From contig JAHZAW010000009.1 in NCBI GenBank assembly GCA_019423725.1, positions 99,248 through 108,674 of the forward strand: 9,427 nt of DNA, written 5' to 3'. The notes under the pieces were generated by a model. It saw only the letters and a list, made by a program, of their open reading frames with translations, had not been told where the DNA came from and searched no databases. A program made the translations under genes and the position numbers. The first letter of the stretch is position 1, and each line of letters opens with the position of its first letter. Of the stretch, positions 5,415 to 9,427 are shown piece by piece. This DNA comes from Clostridiales bacterium (GTDB lineage Bacteria > Bacillota > Clostridia > Lachnospirales > Anaerotignaceae).

Positions 5415-5894
5415 TTAATATTTCTGAAGTTTTGCCATTATTAATCTATTTTTTCTTACGATCGAGAAGATGATGCATCCAATTATCGTGATACATATAA
5501 GCTCCCCTGCCATTACCGAAAGCGTTGACACTATAAACGGTGAGCTGTAAACAAGGTACAGTTCCAGACCTATGATAAATGAAAAAATCGTAGGCCAGAG
5601 CGATGCCAGATACATATTTTTTGTCCTGCTTATGAGCATAACTGAGCAGAATGTATGGAACGTTCCAAACAGTACGTCAATGATGCCAAGCGGACTAAAC
5701 ATATTTGCCAGTGCGCATCCAAGAACAAGCCCTGGAATGAAAGCAGGATTGATCCAAGCCAGCAGCACCATTACTTCAGATATCCTGAACTGGATACTTC
5801 CATAGGCTATTGGCGATATGACCAGCGTTGCGACCAGATAGACAGCGGCTGTTACTCCCGTCAAGGCGATAGTTTCGGTATTGATCTTTCTCAT
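5415..5894 (-). CDS. queT: Queuosine-precursor ECF transporter S component, QueT
   Basis: A 159-residue integral membrane protein of the QueT family, the substrate-binding subunit that takes up a queuosine precursor (preQ1 or preQ0) with the shared ECF energising module. The N-terminus IALTGVTAAVYLVATL leads into the family signature AYGSIQFRISEVMVLLAW (residues about 31-48) and NMFSPLGIIDVLFGT. Five to six hydrophobic segments fill the chain, and it ends in a short basic cytoplasmic tail (VRKNRLIMAKLQKY). The longer frame reaches 5936, but its first 14 codons overlap the riboswitch, and AGGGGG (complement of 5903-5908) lies 8 nt before the ATG at 5892-5894, so this start is used. The preQ1 riboswitch directly upstream independently supports the assignment. 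No queuosine biosynthesis or ECF ATPase genes are in the window, so the gene stands alone here. Confidence 0.93.
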   Translation of the reverse strand: MRKINTETIALTGVTAAVYLVATLVISPIAYGSIQFRISEVMVLLAWINPAFIPGLVLGCALANMFSPLGIIDVLFGTFHTFCSVMLISRTKNMYLASLWPTIFSFIIGLELYLVYSSPFIVSTLSVMAGELICITIIGCIIFSIVRKNRLIMAKLQKY

Positions 5895-5902
5895 ATTAAA
5901 TT

Positions 5903-5948
5903 CCCCCTGTTTTTTATTTTGGAGATGGTTAGGCAAGGAACATCTCCC
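5903..5948 (-). promoter_or_regulatory. preQ1 class I riboswitch controlling queT translation
   Basis: On the minus strand: P1 arm GGAGATG (complement of 5941-5947), a 13-nt loop TTCCTTGCCTAAC, P1 arm CATCTCC (complement of 5921-5927), then the A-rich tail AAAATAAAAAACAGGGGG. This is the H-type pseudoknot plan of class I preQ1 aptamers. Loop CCUUG (complement of 5934-5938) can pair with tail CAGGG (complement of 5905-5909), which includes most of the Shine-Dalgarno AGGGGG. The UAAC just before the second P1 arm matches the ligand-binding region of known aptamers, where the last C (complement of 5928) contacts preQ1. Ligand binding would hide the ribosome binding site and lower transporter synthesis. 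Confidence 0.9.
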
Positions 5949-5970
5949 TATGATGAATAATACCTGTGAC

Positions 5971-5999
5971 AGTATATATTATAAAATTCAGTTATGCAA
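5971..5999 (-). promoter_or_regulatory. Promoter of queT
   Basis: Minus-strand TTGCAT (complement of 5994-5999), 17-nt spacer, TATACT (complement of 5971-5976). The transcript would start near 5964, about 16 nt before the riboswitch. The -35 box begins 4 bp after the stop of the M16C gene, and no terminator separates the two, so read-through from the peptidase is also likely. Confidence 0.75.
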
Positions 6000-6002
6000 C
6001 AA

Positions 6003-8876
6003 TTATTTCATAGAAATAACACTGTCAAATATATCTTTTTCTTTATTTATGTTATCTCCGTTTCCTATGACACATATATTACGGCTGTTTTTAAAGGCTG
6101 AGAGCATATTTTCATATCCCCTTATGTCTGAGACCGAAGTAGAAAGCACCTCATTCCTTTCCTTCTGGAGAAGTTCAGGAGTTATTCCATTAATATGTCT
6201 TATGAGGGCTGTCTTAAGTTTCTGCTCTCTGCTCATGGGCCTGTCAAGGCTGTTTATGGCTCCGATTATATATCCGGTCATGGACTTCTCATCCGCATTG
6301 AAATTCCTTACAAATTCAGCAGACCTGTCATATATATTCAGAGTATTTGAAAGATTAGGGTCTCTGTAAGAATACATATACATGCTTCCGCTTCTGAGGA
6401 AATTACATCCGCATCCATAGGCTCCTCCCTGTACCCTTACGGTATTCCACAAATATTCCAGATCGATTATATTCTTAAGGACGAGCAGTTTTCCGCTGTA
6501 TTCATATCCTGCCTTTTTATAGTCAGCAGCCTTTGCCGCATACTGTACCTTTCCGGGAGTTACTATACCCTCTGATGTTATCTCATCTTTTCCAGCATTT
6601 TTAGCGGTCTCCGATACAGTCTTTGAGGAGAAAATATCCTTTATGGCTGAGGCTTTTTTAAAGTCCTTTTCTTCACAGCTTATGCCAATGGTAAGATTAT
6701 CTAAAGAAAATACAGAAGCCGCCAGTTTAGAGAGTTTTTCACCAACACTGCTGCTGAAATTCATATCTGTATTTCTTAAAAATTTGAAATAATCGATACC
6801 TGTGGCAGCGTCCTTGAATTTATAAGCAGGATTTATATGGCTGAGTGCTCTGTTTGAAGCAGCCAAGTGTCCATTCTGGGTCAGATAGTTTTCCAGCTTA
6901 GATATCCTATCCTTTATTATGAGCTTAAGGCTGTCATCTTTTCCAAATAACATCTTGTTTACAGTCTGATCGGTTATATCGATCATTTTGTCGATATTCT
7001 GGGATAAGGCCTTTACGCTTACGTTCAGCACCCTTCTTGTCTTTGAGTCCACACCATAGTAGGCTGAGCAGGTCGATGTTATTCCTCCTGTATACATATC
7101 TATTTTTGTGGGAAGTTCATTGAAGCTGTATTTTTCCGTGTCCAGCTTGCCTATGATATCCGATAAAAGTCCCAAATATCCATAATCTTCCTCAGCTATA
7201 TGATCCACATTAAAGGAAAGCTCTGCATATACCACGCCATTGGTCTCCGCCGGAGCATAGAATATACCATCTTCCATCCTGCTTTCGATTATGTCTGCCT
7301 TTTTATCGATGTCATCTATGACTAGATAAGGCATTACTGACAAATCTTCGGGTGCTGACTGATACTCAAGGAGATGCTTTGTCTCCCTTACGATATCAGC
7401 CCTCTCATCATCGGAAATGGATGCCTTATATTTTTCAAGTTCTGCCTTTTCCTTCTGGTCCATTGCAGCCTGCATGCCTTCTTCTGGTTCAAGGCATACA
7501 AAAACCTTCGTGGGATTATCCAGCATCTTTTCCTTTATGATATTTTCAAATAATCCATTTTCTGATTTTTCCCTTATGGCAGCTATATGTTTTTTAAATC
7601 TGAAGCTGTCCAGAGGGTTTTCCTTATGGAGCCAGCTGTTCATGGATTTAAGTCCATAATAAAGTCCCCTGGGCTTATATCCAAAGTTTTCCTCGCTGAG
7701 CATAAACTCAAAGGCATTTACCGCTGACTGTACCAATTCCTTATCCAGTCCGTTTTTAACACAGTTTTCAAGCTCACCCATAACTATGTTTTCAAATTCT
7801 TCTTCGGAATCTTCCTTTGCATTTTTGGCTGTTATGGTAAATACTGTATCAAGTATGGATGAATCATACCATCCCTCCGTATCAGAGCAGAAGCCGCTTT
7901 CCGTAAGTGCCTTTCTGAGGGGCGACGCATTGGTATCCATCAGTATATATGAAAGTATGGAGCAGGCAAGGGAGTTTTCCTCATCACAGGAATCCCCAGT
8001 CACGAATCCAGCCGCATACATTCCATCTCTGTCTGTTCTTGTTACAACGGGATATTTTTCTTTTTTCCTTATGACCTGATTAAGTGGTCTCTGATGTTTT
8101 ATCTTGTTGTCAAATATCTGAACATCAAAGGCGGAAAGATATTCCCTGTCAAGATAAGCTAGCCTTTCCTCTATATCCATTTTTCCAAATAGATATATGA
8201 AGCTGTTTGATGGATGATAGTATTTTTTATAAAACTCCTTGAACTTCTCATAGGTAAGGTCAGGTATTTTATCTGGGTCCCCGCCGCTTTCAAATCTATA
8301 GGGTGAATCCGGGAAAAGTGCCGTATTCACAGCTCCGTCAAGGCATCTGTCCGGATCGGAATAAGCGCCTTTCATCTCATTATAAACGACACCCTTTATC
8401 TCCAGGGGATCATTTATATCCTCCATATGAAGATGGTGGCCCTCCTGCATAAATATTTCCTTATTTTTGAGTATGAGGGGCTTAAAGACAGCGTCCATAT
8501 AAACATCCATAAGGTTCCTGAAATCCTTATCATTTCTGCTTGCTATGGGGTAAACTGTTTTATCACTGTAGGTCAAAGCATTAAGATAAGTATTGAGTGA
8601 ACCCTTGGCAAGTTCATTAAACGGGTCCTTCACAGGGTATTTATCAGAACCGCATAATACGGAATGTTCTATTATATGTGGAGTTCCACAGTCGTCTTCA
8701 GGCGGAGTTTTAAATGCGATAAAAAACACCTTGTTATCATCGTCATTTTCAATATACATAAGAGATGCTCCGCTTTTTTTATGCTTAAAAATATATCCAA
8801 CGGATTTTATATCATCTATGTTTTCCTTTATATTAAGTATAAATCCGTTTATCTCTTCTCCGATATTCAAATTCAT
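6003..8876 (-). CDS. M16C-family zinc metallopeptidase (presequence-protease / insulinase-like)
   Basis: A 957-residue protein, full length for the PreP-like M16C group, in which two homologous halves close over unfolded peptides and degrade them. The inverted zinc motif is HIIEH (His67, catalytic Glu70, His71) in TPHIIEHSVLCGS, followed by the third zinc ligand Glu167 in VVYNEMKGAYS. The spacing His71-Glu167 is 96 residues, the same as in plant and human-type PreP. The C-terminal half supplies the substrate-contacting Arg814 and Tyr820 in RVQGGAYGCGC, also conserved. No signal peptide is seen, so a cytoplasmic oligopeptidase role is likely. The frame opens at 8927, but that lies at the -35 box; GGAGGA (complement of 8883-8888) is 6 nt before the ATG at 8874-8876, chosen here (an ATG two codons earlier is too close to it). 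Physiological substrates are unknown. Confidence 0.93.
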   Translation of the reverse strand: MNLNIGEEINGFILNIKENIDDIKSVGYIFKHKKSGASLMYIENDDDNKVFFIAFKTPPEDDCGTPHIIEHSVLCGSDKYPVKDPFNELAKGSLNTYLNALTYSDKTVYPIASRNDKDFRNLMDVYMDAVFKPLILKNKEIFMQEGHHLHMEDINDPLEIKGVVYNEMKGAYSDPDRCLDGAVNTALFPDSPYRFESGGDPDKIPDLTYEKFKEFYKKYYHPSNSFIYLFGKMDIEERLAYLDREYLSAFDVQIFDNKIKHQRPLNQVIRKKEKYPVVTRTDRDGMYAAGFVTGDSCDEENSLACSILSYILMDTNASPLRKALTESGFCSDTEGWYDSSILDTVFTITAKNAKEDSEEEFENIVMGELENCVKNGLDKELVQSAVNAFEFMLSEENFGYKPRGLYYGLKSMNSWLHKENPLDSFRFKKHIAAIREKSENGLFENIIKEKMLDNPTKVFVCLEPEEGMQAAMDQKEKAELEKYKASISDDERADIVRETKHLLEYQSAPEDLSVMPYLVIDDIDKKADIIESRMEDGIFYAPAETNGVVYAELSFNVDHIAEEDYGYLGLLSDIIGKLDTEKYSFNELPTKIDMYTGGITSTCSAYYGVDSKTRRVLNVSVKALSQNIDKMIDITDQTVNKMLFGKDDSLKLIIKDRISKLENYLTQNGHLAASNRALSHINPAYKFKDAATGIDYFKFLRNTDMNFSSSVGEKLSKLAASVFSLDNLTIGISCEEKDFKKASAIKDIFSSKTVSETAKNAGKDEITSEGIVTPGKVQYAAKAADYKKAGYEYSGKLLVLKNIIDLEYLWNTVRVQGGAYGCGCNFLRSGSMYMYSYRDPNLSNTLNIYDRSAEFVRNFNADEKSMTGYIIGAINSLDRPMSREQKLKTALIRHINGITPELLQKERNEVLSTSVSDIRGYENMLSAFKNSRNICVIGNGDNINKEKDIFDSVISMK

Positions 8877-8898
8877 ATTCATTCCTCCAGTCAACATT

Positions 8899-8927
8899 AT
8901 TATAGTGTATCCATCTTCCAATATCAA
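8899..8927 (-). promoter_or_regulatory. Promoter of the M16C peptidase
   Basis: Minus-strand TTGATA (complement of 8922-8927), 17-nt spacer, perfect TATAAT (complement of 8899-8904). Transcription would begin near 8892, leaving a leader of only about 15 nt that carries the GGAGGA site. This excludes the farther upstream start codons. Confidence 0.8.
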
Positions 8928-8960
8928 ATTTAAAAAATTTATTTTTTTTCGATTTAAGTA

Positions 8961-8989
8961 TTGACAAAAACGATTTTCTAATTTATAAT
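8961..8989 (+). promoter_or_regulatory. Consensus promoter of the rubrerythrin gene
   Basis: TTGACA (8961-8966), exactly 17 nt, TATAAT (8984-8989): a perfect sigma-A consensus. The leader is about 60 nt and ends in AAGGAGG (9044-9050), 7 nt before the ATG. Both suggest a strongly expressed gene, held down by the overlapping box below. Confidence 0.9.
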
Positions 8990-8997
8990 CATTCTCA
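8983..8997. promoter_or_regulatory. PerR/Fur-type box overlapping the rubrerythrin -10
   Basis: TTATAATCATTCTCA matches 12 of 14 defined positions of the PerR box TTATAAT-N-ATTATAA; the left half is perfect. It covers the -10 and the expected start of transcription, a repressor position. Rubrerythrins are known PerR targets in clostridia. Because the left half-site also contains the -10 hexamer, part of the match is forced by the promoter. A second, weaker repeat GATAA-N6-TTATC follows at 8998-9013. Confidence 0.6.
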
Positions 8998-9057
8998 GAT
9001 AAAACAAATTATCAAAGAAGAAAACACACACTATGAGATAAATAAGGAGGAAAAGAA

Positions 9058-9427
9058 ATGAAAAAATTTGTATGTTCAGTATGTGGTTATGTTCACGAAG
9101 GTAATGAGGCTCCCGATTTCTGTCCAGTATGCAAGGCGCCTAAAGATAAATTCAAAGAAATGACAGGAGAAAGAGAATGGGCTGCAGAGCACGTTGTAGG
9201 TGTTGCTCAGGGTTCAAGCGAAGACATCATGAAAGACTTAAGAGCTAACTTTGAAGGCGAGTGCACAGAAGTTGGTATGTACCTTGCAATGGCTAGAGTA
9301 GCTCACAGAGAAGGTTATCCTGAGATCGGTCTTTACTGGGAAAAAGCAGCTTATGAAGAAGCTGAACACGCAGCTAAATTTGCTGAACTCCTTGGTGAAG
9401 TATTAACAGACTCAACAAAGAAGAACC
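9058..9427 (+). CDS. Reverse-type rubrerythrin (rubredoxin-diiron peroxidase), cut by the window edge
   Basis: The first 123 codons are visible. The chain opens with a rubredoxin-type iron site, KFVCSVCGYVHEG and FCPVCKAP (Cys6, Cys9, Cys22, Cys25), and then a four-helix ferritin-like domain with the start of the diiron ligands: GECTEVGMYLAMARVAHREG (about 71-90) and YEEAEHAAKFAELLGEV (about 99-115). In classical rubrerythrin the rubredoxin domain is C-terminal; here it is N-terminal, as in the clostridial reverse rubrerythrins that act as NADH-linked peroxidases against hydrogen peroxide and oxygen in the cytoplasm. The rest of the second half of the ferritin-like domain lies beyond 9427. 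Codon choice (GTT, GCT, GAA, AAA, almost no ATA) differs from neighbouring genes and fits high expression, as do the consensus promoter and strong AAGGAGG. It is transcribed divergently from the M16C gene. Confidence 0.95.
   Translation, partial: MKKFVCSVCGYVHEGNEAPDFCPVCKAPKDKFKEMTGEREWAAEHVVGVAQGSSEDIMKDLRANFEGECTEVGMYLAMARVAHREGYPEIGLYWEKAAYEEAEHAAKFAELLGEVLTDSTKKN

Noticed and set aside
5895..5936. Longer N-terminus for QueT (14 extra residues)
   Set aside because: The extra codons are the riboswitch loop, A-rich tail and Shine-Dalgarno; homologous proteins begin near MRKINT.
5881..6369. Plus-strand 162-codon open frame across the queT leader
   Set aside because: It is antisense to the queT promoter, riboswitch and the M16C C-terminus; no ribosome binding site and no recognisable domain.
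8593..8964. Plus-strand 123-codon frame opposite the M16C N-terminus
   Set aside because: Antisense to the zinc-motif region of the peptidase; a second overlapping frame in another phase is equally open, as expected from AT-rich codon shadows.
1..9427. CRISPR array, insertion sequence, prophage, tRNA or anti-phage system
   Set aside because: No regularly spaced repeats, transposase or integrase motifs, terminal repeats or tRNA-like cloverleafs were seen; all long frames belong to housekeeping or stress families.

Overview
The window looks like an ordinary chromosomal stretch from an anaerobic, moderately AT-rich Clostridia-type Firmicute. Grounds for this are: strong GGAGG-type ribosome binding sites, frequent ATA and AGA codons, a reverse-type rubrerythrin, a long M16C peptidase, a DinB of the 'SDLN...GLDEAWLD' type found in clostridia, and a QueT transporter under a preQ1 riboswitch. 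I see no insertion sequence, phage gene, CRISPR array, tRNA or rRNA. The species cannot be fixed from the sequence alone.

Layout: 1-989 (minus) holds a two-gene operon, a Cof-type HAD phosphatase followed by the 5' part of an SPFH-domain protein that runs off the left edge. Divergent to it at 1194-2039 (plus) is a DegV-family fatty-acid-binding protein. DegV converges on a metallo-beta-lactamase/beta-CASP RNase-like gene (2097-3716, minus), and one symmetric terminator lies between them. Further right, all on the minus strand, are a Y-family DNA polymerase (3824-5065), the queuosine-precursor transporter queT (5415-5894) and a large zinc metallopeptidase of family M16C (6003-8876). Divergent from the peptidase, at 9058 to the right edge (plus), is a rubrerythrin with an N-terminal rubredoxin domain. 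Six annotated starts are placed inside longer open frames because a ribosome binding site lies within the frame; these choices are explained in each entry.

The regulation is easier to read than usual. The polymerase has a good promoter followed at once by a LexA/SOS-like box. queT has its own promoter and a class I preQ1 riboswitch whose pseudoknot covers the Shine-Dalgarno sequence. The rubrerythrin has a consensus promoter whose -10 overlaps a PerR/Fur-type box. So three adjacent units appear to answer to DNA damage, queuosine-precursor supply and peroxide stress. DegV and the HAD gene have divergent promoters with an 18-bp inverted repeat between them.

The least explained part is the 349-bp gap between the polymerase and queT. 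On the plus strand it has the look of a small non-coding RNA gene (promoter-like boxes, a hairpin, CU-rich single-stranded stretches, a 9-bp GC-containing hairpin followed by T-rich sequence). On the opposite strand the same bases hold an 18-codon hydrophobic reading frame. This is the best candidate for something undescribed; the rest consists of recognisable families.
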